Under the pieces are notes generated by a model. The model did no database searches. It saw nothing but the letters and a program-made list of their open reading frames with translations, and was not told the DNA's origin. Positions 35,981-45,191 of a DNA stretch of 64,000 bases are shown piece by piece (the stretch's first letter is position 1; every line of letters starts with the position of its first letter). A program made the translations under genes and the position numbers. Source of the stretch: Sulfitobacter maritimus (lineage in GTDB: Bacteria; Pseudomonadota; Alphaproteobacteria; Rhodobacterales; Rhodobacteraceae); the NCBI RefSeq assembly GCF_013346665.1, contig NZ_JABVBB010000032.1, forward strand, positions 1 to 64,000, given 5' to 3'.

Positions 35981-37452
35981 GGGGCATGGGTATAAATACC
36001 GCGCATTTCGAGGGTATATTTTTACTAACCTTAGTGGCTGCGGTATCTTCTATCGCCGTGGTCTCGAACGTTATTGAGCTCCCGGCCCCCATGATCTTGG
36101 GCGCCTTTACGGTTATTCCAATTGTGATCTGGATGGTTGCAAGACCGCCCTTGGCGATCGCTTTCGTGTTTTTCTGCTTTTTCACCAACGCTCAACAGGT
36201 CTTTTCGCTGGTGCATGGGTTTGACTATCTAACCGAGCTGTTGTTACTCTTGCTGGTCGTTCTCTTTGTGAACGATCTTTCTCAAAGGCGCTTGCCAGGT
36301 GCAACCTGTGGAATTTTTGCATCTTTGCTGTTGCTCAATGCTGCGTTTGTCTTATTGCAAGTTTCCTTTGGGGCGGGAATGCAGTTTGCCGTTGAGATTA
36401 TCAAGCATGGCTTGATCACTCTCATAGTGCTGATTTTACTCATAGATATCCCTCGGATCAAAGGCGCTCTAGCGGGTATTGTCCTCGCCTTGGCGTTCAT
36501 GTCCGGCATTTCTGTCATTCAGTATATCTTCGATCTTTATCACCTATCTTTCGGTGGATTTGGTGCTGCTACCTACCATCACATCGTAGGAGATGTAGAT
36601 TACTGGCGCATTGATGGCCCCCTGACCGATCCCAACTACTATGCTCAGGTACTCTTAATTTCTTTGCCGTTTGCCATCATGGGGGCGGCAAGGAGCGCTT
36701 CTATTGTGTGGAAAATTCTATGCGTGATCGCGCTTTGTGCTGGTGTTGCTGCCTTGTTACTTACATATTCCCGGGGTGCTCTTATCGGCTTTGCAGTGCT
36801 CGTAGTTGCTTACAGTTACGGACGTTGGCGACTTCTCCTATTCACGGGCGCTGCTTTGTCATTATTATTGTTCGCGGTAGATGGTTCCTATCTCGAGCGG
36901 CTGTCGGTTGCGTCTTCTGATATTATCGCCCTTTTGCGCAGTGAGGGCTATTTGCAGGACACCGCGATAAGCGGTCGTTTGTCCGAAATGGTTTTGGCCA
37001 TCTACCTCTTTCTTGAGCACCCAATGTTCGGGATTGGTGTTGGTCAATACGAGGGGCTCTACCAAGATGCAGCGCGTCATTTCGGATTGATGGCGCGGGG
37101 CGCGGATCGCGAAGCCCATAGCCTCTTGTTGGAGCTCTTGGCCGAACGCGGGCTCGTGGGGACTTTGATTTATCTGCTTACTGCGGGGGGCGCTCTTTTT
37201 TGCGCTCTGCGTGCGCGGGCAAGAGGCGGGGCTGCCACACCCATGGTGCGCGCATTGCTCTACGCGCTGCTGGCCTATGCCAGTACTTCGCTTTTCCTCC
37301 ATGAAGCCTTCCCGATGTATTTATGGCTGCTCATTGCGCTCTGTTTTTCCGTAGCGCAAATAGCCCCGCTGTCTACGTCGGCGCAGGCTCGGGAGGGGGA
37401 TTTATGGACCTATGAAGATGAGACGGAAGGAGGTGGTTATGCAAGCCATTGA
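35977..37452 (+). CDS. Wzy-type polysaccharide polymerase / O-antigen ligase family
   Basis: 491 residues with eleven or so membrane helices. The long periplasmic loop contains a conserved Wzy-type region: DGPLTDPNYYAQVL and LSEMVLAIYLFLEHPMFGIG, then GVGQYEGLYQ and REAHSLLLELLAERGLVG. The ATG overlaps the upstream stop (ATGA); a second start at 35986 is possible. It would join flipped repeat units in the periplasm. Together with the Wzz-type protein after it, this marks a Wzx/Wzy-dependent polymer. Confidence 0.82.
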   Translation: MRGMGINTAHFEGIFLLTLVAAVSSIAVVSNVIELPAPMILGAFTVIPIVIWMVARPPLAIAFVFFCFFTNAQQVFSLVHGFDYLTELLLLLLVVLFVNDLSQRRLPGATCGIFASLLLLNAAFVLLQVSFGAGMQFAVEIIKHGLITLIVLILLIDIPRIKGALAGIVLALAFMSGISVIQYIFDLYHLSFGGFGAATYHHIVGDVDYWRIDGPLTDPNYYAQVLLISLPFAIMGAARSASIVWKILCVIALCAGVAALLLTYSRGALIGFAVLVVAYSYGRWRLLLFTGAALSLLLFAVDGSYLERLSVASSDIIALLRSEGYLQDTAISGRLSEMVLAIYLFLEHPMFGIGVGQYEGLYQDAARHFGLMARGADREAHSLLLELLAERGLVGTLIYLLTAGGALFCALRARARGGAATPMVRALLYALLAYASTSLFLHEAFPMYLWLLIALCFSVAQIAPLSTSAQAREGDLWTYEDETEGGGYASH

Positions 37453-38455
37453 TCCAACAGGACTTCGCCACAGACGCCCGAACTTACACGCATTTCGCGG
37501 TGTGATGCGGCACTGGCTTGTGCTGCTCGCAGGCGCCATCATGTGCGGGGCGGTTGTCTTTGTCCTCGCCTCGCAAAGGCCGGTGCTACATCAGGCTGAC
37601 AGTTCGCTTATCTTCCGTTTTGGCCGGGAGTATTTACCAAGCAATGCAGCAATCAGCTCATGGAAAGGGGAGCCGGTCCGTGTGGCCATCAATGAAGCCA
37701 TTCATACCGAAATGGAAATCCTTGGCAGCCGCAGAGTTCTGGCTGAAACGCTCAAACGGTTTCCAGGCGAGCAAAAGCGGGCTGAAAAGGTTGGGTTCGC
37801 AAAATATGCGGCTGACCGGCTGAGCATCAAGCGGGTTGAGGGCACATATCTCGTCAGAGTGGCTTATCGGCACGAAGAGCGCGGCATGACGGAGGCATTC
37901 GTAAACGTCCTGCTGGGCAACTATTTGACAGAGCGCACAAAGCTGCTTGTGAATGATCCCTCTGAGACTTTGAGAGAAGCTGAGGTCGCCGCGGCAGCGG
38001 ATTTGATGCGCCTTCGCGGCGAGCGCTTGAAGGCGGCTGCCGCTCCCGGTGAGGCTGGTCGCATGGAGAGGGGGGGCGTTTTGACGGCTTCAGCACAGAC
38101 CAGTTTGGATACCGACTTGGCACTGACAGAGGAGCGCTATCGTCGCATCGCGCAGCTACGCGGGGAGTATCAGCTTGCTGCCCAGATAGAGAGCGGACAG
38201 GGACCGGTGATCGAAGTGCTTGATCCGCCCCAAGCCGCGCAAGACCCCTTGGGTATTGCGCCTCTCGCTCAAGCGGGCTTGGCCGCGCTTGCAGCATTCA
38301 TGGCTCTCTCCGCGACAATTTTCGCTTGGGAGTGGCTCAAGATTGTTTTGAAGCCCCAAAGACAGACCGACGATTTCCTGCAGTATTTTTCAAGAACTCG
38401 GTCGGGCGCAGCCCAGCCAGATCTGGGCGTGAAGGAAAGCGAGAAGGTGACGTGA
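37439..38455 (+). CDS. Wzz-type chain-length / polysaccharide co-polymerase protein
   Basis: 338 residues from ATG 37439, which has a very strong GGAAGGAGG site; the start lies 14 bases inside the end of the polymerase gene. Helix one (WLVLLAGAIMCGAVVFVLAS) and helix two (LAALAAFMALSATIFAWEWL) frame a periplasmic coiled region of about 230 residues. There is no C-terminal tyrosine kinase domain, and EVLDPPQAAQDPLG is the Pro-rich segment before helix two. It controls polymer length in partnership with the polymerase. Confidence 0.8.
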   Translation: MQAIDPTGLRHRRPNLHAFRGVMRHWLVLLAGAIMCGAVVFVLASQRPVLHQADSSLIFRFGREYLPSNAAISSWKGEPVRVAINEAIHTEMEILGSRRVLAETLKRFPGEQKRAEKVGFAKYAADRLSIKRVEGTYLVRVAYRHEERGMTEAFVNVLLGNYLTERTKLLVNDPSETLREAEVAAAADLMRLRGERLKAAAAPGEAGRMERGGVLTASAQTSLDTDLALTEERYRRIAQLRGEYQLAAQIESGQGPVIEVLDPPQAAQDPLGIAPLAQAGLAALAAFMALSATIFAWEWLKIVLKPQRQTDDFLQYFSRTRSGAAQPDLGVKESEKVT

Positions 38456-38492
38456 CCTCGCAGCGCGTTTTGGTAGGAACGAGGAGAGCGTG

Positions 38493-39482
38493 ATGAAGTA
38501 TCTCGTGACAGGCGGATGCGGCTTCATTGGATCGCACCTTTGCCATGCTTTGAAGGCGCGGGGCGATGAGGTGGTCGTCCTCGATGACCTTTCTTCTGGC
38601 CTTGGCGCGCGTTTGCCTGAAGATTGCCGGTTCATTATTGGCGATGTGCGTGATCCTGACGCGGTAGCTGAAGCGATGCATGGGGTTCACGGGGTCTTCC
38701 ACCTGGCAGCCGTTGCCTCGGTTCAAAAATGCAGCGAACAATGGCGGGAGGGCCACCTTACGAACCAGGCCGGCGCCGTTACTGTATTTGAGGCCGCGCG
38801 CGAATTGGGAAAAGTACCGGTTGTCTATGCGTCTTCCGCAGCTGTCTACGGAGATGCCGGCCATTCGCCTCTCATGGAGCACCGCCGTGCGGCGCCCCAG
38901 ACCCCTTACGGTGCCGATAAATATGGCTGTGAGTTGCATGCCCGTGTGGCTCAGCTGATGTATGGGGTGCGGACAGTCGGCCTGCGGCCCTTCAATGTGT
39001 ATGGGCCGGGACAGGACCCGAGTTCGCCATATTCAGGCGTGATATCCATCTTTGCCGACCGGATACAGAAGCAAGAGCCATTTCATGTGTTCGGAGATGG
39101 GAAGCAGACAAGGGATTTCGTCTTCGTCGAAGATGCGGTGCGCTTCTTTCTGGCAGCCATGGGGCTGCACAACCGTCGACCGGCAATTTTCAATATATCC
39201 ACTGGGCGTGCGACATCCCTGCTTGAGCTGATTGCTTTGCTTGAAGACATCTTGGACGAGCGGGCACAGTTTGTTCACGTCGCTGCAAAAGCCGGTGATA
39301 TTCGGCATTCTCGCGGGATGCCGCTAGAGGCCATGCAGCGGATGGGGGCCGTTGCGAAAACATCTTTGAAGCTTGGTCTCATCAAGACCTACAACCCAGA
39401 CAGGCTGCGCCAACTGCTGGTGCTCCGCGCAAGTAACAAAACTTCCCCCCGCCACCGCGTGGAGCCCGAACCGAGGCTGTAA
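38493..39482 (+). CDS. NAD-dependent nucleotide-sugar epimerase
   Basis: 329 residues of the extended short-chain dehydrogenase class. TGGCGFIGSHL is the NAD loop, ASSAAVYGD holds the catalytic Ser region, and YGADKYGCE is the YxxxK pair. GPGQDPSSPYSGVISIF and the C-terminal part fit UDP-glucose 4-epimerase-like or UDP-glucuronate-type enzymes. ATG 38493 has GAGGAG upstream. It supplies a modified nucleotide sugar for this locus and ends the wzy-wzz block. Confidence 0.85.
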   Translation: MKYLVTGGCGFIGSHLCHALKARGDEVVVLDDLSSGLGARLPEDCRFIIGDVRDPDAVAEAMHGVHGVFHLAAVASVQKCSEQWREGHLTNQAGAVTVFEAARELGKVPVVYASSAAVYGDAGHSPLMEHRRAAPQTPYGADKYGCELHARVAQLMYGVRTVGLRPFNVYGPGQDPSSPYSGVISIFADRIQKQEPFHVFGDGKQTRDFVFVEDAVRFFLAAMGLHNRRPAIFNISTGRATSLLELIALLEDILDERAQFVHVAAKAGDIRHSRGMPLEAMQRMGAVAKTSLKLGLIKTYNPDRLRQLLVLRASNKTSPRHRVEPEPRL

Positions 39483-39701
39483 AGGAAACTCAGACAAATC
39501 CGGAAATAGGCCCCTGATCCTTTGGGAGGGGGAACTTCCCCCCGCAAGGGCTGTATTCCGTGATGGCCTTTATCCGTTCCTGCGATCCCACTTGAACGGA
39601 GCTGGCACACAAGCGCAAGTAAGCTCATTTGGCTCTTATACCCGCTTTACGGCATGTGCATTGGGAAATATACTGCACCCACAACATGAAGGAGAAACCT
39701 T

Positions 39702-39869
39702 ATGATCCGGACCATCCTGATCAGTGACTACATTCAAGTTCAGGGTACGTTCGTGCGTAACTTGGAAGACGGCAGCGTTGTTGTGTCGACCGGAAGCGGT
39801 CAGTTTGCAGGTCGTCCGATTCAAGGCGAAGTCAAGGCTTCTTCACAAGAAATGCTGGCAATCGCCTAA
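39702..39869 (+). CDS. Very small conserved-looking protein (55 residues)
   Basis: MIRTILISDYIQVQGTFVRN starts a 55-residue frame that ends MLAIA. AAGGAG lies seven bases upstream of the ATG, a textbook start. The composition is a small beta-rich fold with two repeated Gly-rich turns (EDGSVVVSTGSGQFAG). The gene is short enough to be skipped by length-limited gene callers. It opens a run of small genes to 40.7 kb. Function unknown. Confidence 0.6.
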   Translation: MIRTILISDYIQVQGTFVRNLEDGSVVVSTGSGQFAGRPIQGEVKASSQEMLAIA

Positions 39870-40057
39870 TATCCCGAGATGCGCGCAGGGGCGCATCTGG
39901 TCCGTCGAAGGATCATGCATGACAGGCAGTTCTCCATCGGTGTGAGAGTTGCATGCTGCCAGTAAAAAGGCGAGCGTTATGATGAAAAACTTCATAAGCG
40001 ATATCCATAAATTTAACGAATAAATGCGGCGCGCCTCAGAAGCGCATAGGATGCCTT

Positions 40058-40177
40058 ATGCAAATCTATCGCCTGACCGTTCAAGTCATGAATGAGATCG
40101 AACTCAAATCCGAGGGTTTGCGCGCGCTACCTCCCCAAACGGTATTCTCGGATTCCCATGTCGAGGGGACCCATTAG
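40058..40177 (+). CDS. Possible 39-residue small protein
   Basis: MQIYRLTVQVMNEIELKSEG begins a 39-residue frame ending EGTH. AGGA lies about seven bases upstream. It overlaps the start of the next frame at 40158. Coding status is uncertain, as the reading rests only on the start signal and the tidy stop. Confidence 0.35.
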   Translation: MQIYRLTVQVMNEIELKSEGLRALPPQTVFSDSHVEGTH

Positions 40178-40373
40178 CGTGCCGCGGCATAGTGGTCTTA
40201 CCTTGGGCGATGAAGCCTTAGATCCTGACACGATATCAGAAGTGATCGGGGCACTTGGTGACATGCAGATGGCGGACATTGGTCGTACGCCACGCTTGGC
40301 AGGAAATGTCATGTCAGATGCCGCTTTGATCATTCGGGCTCTGGCTGACAAAGCTGGTATCGAGATCGACTGA
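40158..40373 (+). CDS. Possible small protein, 71 residues
   Basis: Frame from ATG 40158 (open upstream to 40092). The C-terminal 60 residues look like a real protein: GLTLGDEALDPDTISEVIGA, RLAGNVMSDAALIIRALADK. No clear ribosome site precedes it, so the start is doubtful; GTG codons nearby are possible. No family recognised. Confidence 0.45.
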   Translation: MSRGPISVPRHSGLTLGDEALDPDTISEVIGALGDMQMADIGRTPRLAGNVMSDAALIIRALADKAGIEID

Positions 40374-40435
40374 GCCCGCATCTTTGGGCCAGGCTCAACC
40401 CTTCCAGTTGATTTTTGCACCGCAAGGAGTTTTCA

Positions 40436-40525
40436 ATGGCGCAAGGGAACGCTTTGTGCGTGTCCAAAGCGCTGCGGGAGGCTTCAGAAGGGAGTGAACG
40501 ATGGATGGGAAAATGGCGCGAATAA
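40436..40525 (+). CDS. Possible 29-residue peptide coupled to the next gene
   Basis: MAQGNALCVSKALREASEGS starts a 29-residue frame with AAGGAG seven bases upstream. It ends inside the next small gene (overlap 25 bases), the usual layout for translational coupling. Confidence 0.4.
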   Translation: MAQGNALCVSKALREASEGSERWMGKWRE

Positions 40526-40680
40526 CATGGAAAGAACCCGACCGGGGGCGGGGCTTGAGGCTCAGGCTGCTGCGACCCATCTGTTGGATCCTTGGCCACG
40601 GGATTTATCAAAAAGACACCGAAAGCTGGATGGAGGCCAAGCTTGAGTGTCCCAGATGCGGGCGAACATTCCGCAGGTAG
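40501..40680 (+). CDS. Small basic protein with Cys pair, 59 residues
   Basis: The frame from ATG 40501 ends at TAG 40680. AGAAGGGAG precedes it by about eight bases. The protein is basic and Trp-rich, with a hydrophobic core (LRLLRPICWILGHGIY). The end LECPRCGRTFRR has a CxxC knuckle, as in one half of a zinc finger. It overlaps the preceding small frame. Function unknown; a small zinc-binding or membrane-surface peptide is possible. Confidence 0.55.
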   Translation: MDGKMARITWKEPDRGRGLRLRLLRPICWILGHGIYQKDTESWMEAKLECPRCGRTFRR

Positions 40681-41135
40681 ATTATACGAGGCGGCGGTCT
40701 CTGAGCAATATCCCAAAATGTGCGGAGCAATGGCTTTGGGGGCGAGGCTATAGGGATCGCGCGTGAGAGATGCTGCCCAAGTGCCAATCACTTCGCTCTG
40801 ACGACCTGCTCCTCAGGCCAAGGCTGTTCTATCAATAGCAATGATCAGGCCACCGCCTCTGCAGCCATGACCCTCTTTGTTGGAACAAAGACAAGCATGA
40901 CGCCCGCTGGGGCGGTCATCAATGATTACCATGGGCTGCCTCTGATGCTCAGGATGGGAGTTTCGGATGCCCCTCGTGAGGGTGCTGGGACGACCCCTTC
41001 ATGATGTAAGACATCTACCCATACCGACCTGAGCGCTGTTGTTGGCGTGCCCGGGCCAAAAAGTAGGGGCAAACACATGGATCTTTGAGCATGCGTTTTG
41101 CCCCTGACTTTTGCCAAAGGAAGTTTTCTTGGCGC
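40681..41135. other. Intergenic region with long imperfect inverted repeat
   Basis: No convincing gene in 455 bases. At 41054-41115 the arms GGCCAAAAAGTAGGGGCAAA and TTTTGCCCCTGACTTTTGCC are near-complements with a 20-base loop. The position 21 bases after the stop of the coiled-coil gene (on the minus strand) fits a terminator or processing hairpin. Confidence 0.45.
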
Positions 41136-42650
41136 TTAGTTTTGCACTCTCTCAAAGATCGTCCCAGCCAAAGGACCACAAGAAGAACCTTCCCCCTCGA
41201 CGTCTTGTAATGTGAACCCCTCATTCTTGGCAGCTACGGCACAGCGCAACGGAAAGCGCACACCGGGGCGCAGATCTCCTTCAGGGTTCGATAGGACCAA
41301 CATGCCTTGTTGCGTGGCATACCGGCCCTTCACTTCAGTCCCACGCTTCTCATTGCGCATCCGGAACGCGCCCTCGGGACGAAAACGGGCGTTAATTTCG
41401 CCGGTACGGTATGTGCCCGCAGCAAAAGCGGGCTGGACTTCGTCCGAAGCGTCACGCGACGTGTCTTCAGAAGCAGTGGTTTGGCCCTGTTTTGCGTCTT
41501 GCGTATCTGTAGGGGAGGGGGCACCTGAATTGCTTTCTCGAGCTTTCGTGCCCCGCGATGCTGTCTCCTGGGCCTGTGCCAGGGGCCCCTTTTGCTCCAT
41601 CTCCTGTTGCGCAGCAATACGGCGCTCCACATTGAGCAACTCATCCGAACGAACCTCGAGAAGCTCCGTGACGTCACGCAGTTCAGACTGCACTTTCGCG
41701 CGCTGTTCTTCAGCAGCGGTGACATCGGACTGCAAGGCGGAGCGGCGGGTGGCGAGCTCGGAGACCGCTTTCGTCAGTCGCTCTTTTTCCTTCGCAAGGC
41801 CGCTGACTTCTTCGGTCAGCTTGACGGAGGTTTCCTGGGTCTCGGCTTCGGCACGGCGGGCTGTTTGGATGCGGGATTCAGCATCGGCCAGCGCCTTGCT
41901 GAGCTCAGCCGCCTCTTGTTGCAGCGTGGCAAGGGTGTCACGCTGCGCGCTTTCTTGCGCGCGCGCTTCCTTAAGTCGTTCCCCCACTGATTCAAGTTCT
42001 TGAGTGACTTTACTCAGCGCCGCTTCTGTCTTCTCCCGTGCGGATTGGCGCGTCCCTATCACTTTTTCGATCTCTGCAAGCTCATCCCGTTGGTTTTCGA
42101 GCTGCGTGGTCGATTGCTTGAGCTGTGAGCGGGTTTCTTCAAGAGAACTCTGGGCCGCCTCGGTCTCCTTTAGGGCGGCGTTGCGCTGCGCGGTAAGCGT
42201 GGTGAGTTCGGCTTCAAAATCTTTACGTGCGGCCTCAATCTGGGTGGTCATATCGGCGAGATCTGCGTTCAGCTTGGTTTCCGCGCTGGCTTTGCGCTCT
42301 GCCAAGGCTGCCAGTTCGGCCTCAAAGTCCCGCTCGGCCGCCTCGCGCTGCTCTTTCAGGCCTGCGAGCTCACCGCTGGACGTCTCGATGCGCGTTTCAA
42401 GGCTATCCAACTCGCCAGAGGCCGTCTCCAAGGCCGCGAGGGCGGCGGCCACTTCATCGCGCTCGAGCGTAGCCGCTTCAATCTGACGGTTCATTTCGTC
42501 TTCCAGGTCAGAAAGGGCAATATTCTGGTACCCTCCCCATATCCAGCCAAGTGCTGCGAACAGAGCAAAGGCAATAAGGCTGGCGCGGCTGCTCTCGGGC
42601 TTTTGGGGCTGGTTCTTTCCGGATTTCTCTTGCGTGTCTGCCAACGTCAT
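41136..42650 (-). CDS. Membrane-anchored long coiled-coil protein
   Basis: 504 residues from ATG 42650 (GAGGGGAG just upstream). One membrane helix lies at about residues 26-44 (LIAFALFAALGWIWGGYQ). About 290 residues of heptad-rich coiled coil follow (for example ETASGELDSLETRIETSSGE), then a Ser/Thr-rich linker. The C-terminal 100 residues form a compact domain (NARFRPEGAFRMRNEKRGTE, GSSCGPLAGTIFERVQ). It could span the periplasm from the inner membrane. It resembles envelope tethers, but no named family was recognised. Open frames on the other strand are artefacts of its Glu/Ala/Leu codons. Confidence 0.75.
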   Translation of the reverse strand: MTLADTQEKSGKNQPQKPESSRASLIAFALFAALGWIWGGYQNIALSDLEDEMNRQIEAATLERDEVAAALAALETASGELDSLETRIETSSGELAGLKEQREAAERDFEAELAALAERKASAETKLNADLADMTTQIEAARKDFEAELTTLTAQRNAALKETEAAQSSLEETRSQLKQSTTQLENQRDELAEIEKVIGTRQSAREKTEAALSKVTQELESVGERLKEARAQESAQRDTLATLQQEAAELSKALADAESRIQTARRAEAETQETSVKLTEEVSGLAKEKERLTKAVSELATRRSALQSDVTAAEEQRAKVQSELRDVTELLEVRSDELLNVERRIAAQQEMEQKGPLAQAQETASRGTKARESNSGAPSPTDTQDAKQGQTTASEDTSRDASDEVQPAFAAGTYRTGEINARFRPEGAFRMRNEKRGTEVKGRYATQQGMLVLSNPEGDLRPGVRFPLRCAVAAKNEGFTLQDVEGEGSSCGPLAGTIFERVQN

Positions 42651-43149
42651 ACTCCCCTCTCGTATGCCTCTAGCTAGGCTGGGTTTCGCGGATGTCACCC
42701 CAGATCTGGTGGGTGTTTCTCAGTATATATCGCTCTCACCTAAACCTGGCTGAACCGAGCGAAGCGGATCTTGTCATTAAAGCCTTCTTTGGCAGAGGCA
42801 ATCCAGATGGCCCGGCCGTGCTTAGCCCCAGATCTGCCTGGCACCTCCGCTTCCAACTCGCGATTTTCACCTGTGTAACGAATATTCGAGGGGAAAGGCA
42901 GGATACCCGCGCTGCCATAAGGGCTAATGTGCTGATGGCTACACATATGGTACAATTCCCATTGGTCATGAGTACGCCGTGAAAAACATTGCCGAGAGGT
43001 TCGGCTGCTTTTACGTTGGAAGCATTGAAAGCTCAGACGTTTGGACATCTGCTTCGACGATCCATTTGCCCTGATGTGTGGCTGTAGCGGTTAGCGCACC
43101 TGCTGTGGCAGGGCATTGGCTTTCGAATTGATCGTAGGGGATCAGGGCT
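42651..43149. other. Intergenic region, nothing recognised
   Basis: About 500 bases between the divergent coiled-coil gene and a small membrane protein. Open frames are present on both strands but none has a good start or recognisable content. It should hold the promoter of the coiled-coil gene near 42660-42720. Confidence 0.4.
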
Positions 43150-43377
43150 TTGAAACAAAGAAATATCGTGTGGATCATCAGCATTCTCGTCTTTCTGCCG
43201 GCCGCCTATCATGGGGTGCTTGTTCTCGCCGGTTTGGCCGTGGCTGCGTTTTTCTACGAACTTGGCAAGTTATCAGGGACGATTGATCTTTCGCTACGCG
43301 TTGAGCAGGAAGCTGATGGCGCTGTCGGTACTCCCTCCGTTATTACGAAGGATGGGGAAAAACCTCAAAGCCCTTGA
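43150..43377 (+). CDS. Small membrane protein, 75 residues
   Basis: TTG start. One to two hydrophobic helices: IVWIISILVFLPAAYHGVLV and LAGLAVAAFFY. The C-terminal tail is polar. No family recognised and the ribosome site is weak (AGGG nearby), so both start and expression are uncertain. It is upstream of the secreted protein at 43512, same direction. Confidence 0.5.
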   Translation: MKQRNIVWIISILVFLPAAYHGVLVLAGLAVAAFFYELGKLSGTIDLSLRVEQEADGAVGTPSVITKDGEKPQSP

Positions 43378-43511
43378 GACCCCTTGCTGAACTAAGAGAC
43401 TGACCTCCTCTTTGCGGCAGGGGAACCCAAAACACCCAAGCACAGTTCTTAATATGACCCACCCGCGGAGGAATGGCCCACCGCGCGCAGGGAAGAGCGA
43501 GGAGTAGAAAC

Positions 43512-44039
43512 ATGCTCACGACAATTAGAACGATGGCTTTTGCAGCCGGTGTCAGTGCGATTGCACTCGGGGGTGCCGCATCTGCTGATGACCCGATCCA
43601 GATCTCGGGGATCAATGTTGAGACCTCGGTTTCCGCAGCAGCGGAAAGCAACGGCATTCAGTTTTACCCTGATCTGGCGGAGGATGTGCGCGCTGAGGTG
43701 GCCAAACGGGTGCCGCTGAGCAGCGATGGCGCTGACCCGGAAATCAATATCGGTATTCGGAAGATCGCGCTGAACGGCGCAACCATGTTGGGCGATGATC
43801 GTCTGTTCAACCAACTCGAAGGAGTTGTCGACATTACGAGCCCGACCGGTGAAAACAGCGGTCGGAGTTTTTCAGTGAAGGTTGCTGCGGCAAGCGCAGA
43901 TCAGATCGTCCCTGAAGGTTACGTGGCGGTTCCTCCTTCGGAGGCTGACTTCTACGCTGCCATGGTTTCGACCTTCGCCGACGTTGTTGCGGAAGGTTTG
44001 GCCAAAGTGAACACCTCCAGTGGTGTCGTAGACCCCTGA
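43512..44039 (+). CDS. Secreted protein of unknown function
   Basis: 175 residues from ATG 43512 (GAGGAG upstream; the frame could run to 43473). A signal peptide ends near GAASADD. The mature part is acidic and beta-rich, with ISGINVETSVSAAAESNGIQ and IGIRKIALNGATMLG. A C-terminal helix (EADFYAAMVSTFADVVAEGL) follows. No cysteines, no family recognised. Likely periplasmic. Confidence 0.65.
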   Translation: MLTTIRTMAFAAGVSAIALGGAASADDPIQISGINVETSVSAAAESNGIQFYPDLAEDVRAEVAKRVPLSSDGADPEINIGIRKIALNGATMLGDDRLFNQLEGVVDITSPTGENSGRSFSVKVAAASADQIVPEGYVAVPPSEADFYAAMVSTFADVVAEGLAKVNTSSGVVDP

Positions 44040-44186
44040 TCGCGGTTCAGGTAGGTTGACTGAGCCGCGTCCCTACCGGCTTTTCAAATAGATCGGTGCA
44101 GATCCGGATCGGGTCTGCGCCTTTTCATGTGTACCCGCGCAGCCGAACGGTGACGAAGCGCATTTTCTCAAACGGTTGCGGGCAAC

Positions 44187-44843
44187 CTAGCCCCCGACGG
44201 CGTGGAGCACGTAGCACTCGAGCGCGCCGCTTTGCTGCATTGCATCGTATACGTCACGATGCAGCGTCCCCTTGAGGCGGGATGAGTATCTTTCGCAGTC
44301 AGACATGGCATCCGATACGGCACGGTCGTAATGGGTGCGCTTGGTTCGTGCGACGACATAAAGCGAGTTGCCGGCCAAGACGGAATATTTTTTTCCCTCC
44401 AAAATAGAGGTCTTAAAGTATTGCTTCTGAATGTATGCCTTTTGGCTTGGCGTCAGGGCTCTTACGTTACCGGAAAGCGTTTCTACGCTATTTGGAACGG
44501 CAACTGCCAAAACCCGACAATCGTTGTTCTCGGTGTATTGGTTGCAACGGGCCAAAGCGATCGTTTTGGAGTGCTCTAGGTTCGAAGATGCCTGTGCTCC
44601 CCATGCCGGACTTGAGAGGCTGACGGCGAAGGCCGCGTTGAAGTCTGTCCGCTTCTTGAAGCTTGCGTATGCCATCTGCTGGTTTTCTCGCATCTGGACT
44701 GTGTCAAACTGAAAGATACGCTTCGCATCCCCTTTTTCCAACTCCAAAGCGGATGTGGAGGTGGCGCAAGCGAGAATAATGGATGCAAGCAAGAATGTCG
44801 CGGCTCTAGGCTTTGCGAACTTCAATCTGGCTCTTACGATCAA
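44187..44843 (-). CDS. Secreted protein with cysteine pairs, unknown function
   Basis: 218 residues, TTG start with AAAAGGA upstream. Signal peptide at about residues 14-33 (ATFLLASIILACATSTSAL). Six Cys are present in all, some likely in disulphides. The middle stretch TIALARCNQYTENNDCRVLA resembles DUF4189-type periplasmic domains, where a Cys pair joins this hairpin. The start codon TTG is unusual but supported by the spacing of the ribosome site. Confidence 0.6.
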   Translation of the reverse strand: MIVRARLKFAKPRAATFLLASIILACATSTSALELEKGDAKRIFQFDTVQMRENQQMAYASFKKRTDFNAAFAVSLSSPAWGAQASSNLEHSKTIALARCNQYTENNDCRVLAVAVPNSVETLSGNVRALTPSQKAYIQKQYFKTSILEGKKYSVLAGNSLYVVARTKRTHYDRAVSDAMSDCERYSSRLKGTLHRDVYDAMQQSGALECYVLHAVGG

Positions 44844-45191
44844 TGTGTGTCCTTTTCGCGAAACAGAACAGAGTGTCTATTGCGCAGCATACTCCATGCC
44901 CCCTTGTTGATGTGCAAGGATGTGGGTTCCCATGCGGCCAAAATAGCGCTTTCGGTGTATTTCGATCACGCGGAGCCTATATGCGAACTTTCGGCCTCGT
45001 AAGCTCGCACAAGGCACGCCAGTGCCGTCGGGTCAATCGTAGCGCCTCAAAGCATCGCTCCGATAGACCTTAGGCCGACCATGAGCATTGAAAGAGGCGC
45101 GGAGCCGACCAAATGGCCACATTCAAATGACCCGTTTCCATTGCCTTACACATCGTTTGTGTGTATATTGCATGTGATGCAGGAGAATGGC
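44844..45191. other. Intergenic region before first ccdAB module
   Basis: About 350 bases with no supported gene. The last 60 bases should hold the ccdAB promoter and CcdA operator; no clean palindrome was found. Confidence 0.35.

Noticed and set aside
41212..42003. Plus-strand frame of 263 residues, Ser-rich
   Set aside because: It is antisense to the coiled-coil gene; the Ser/Ala-rich text mirrors Glu/Ala codons of the real gene.
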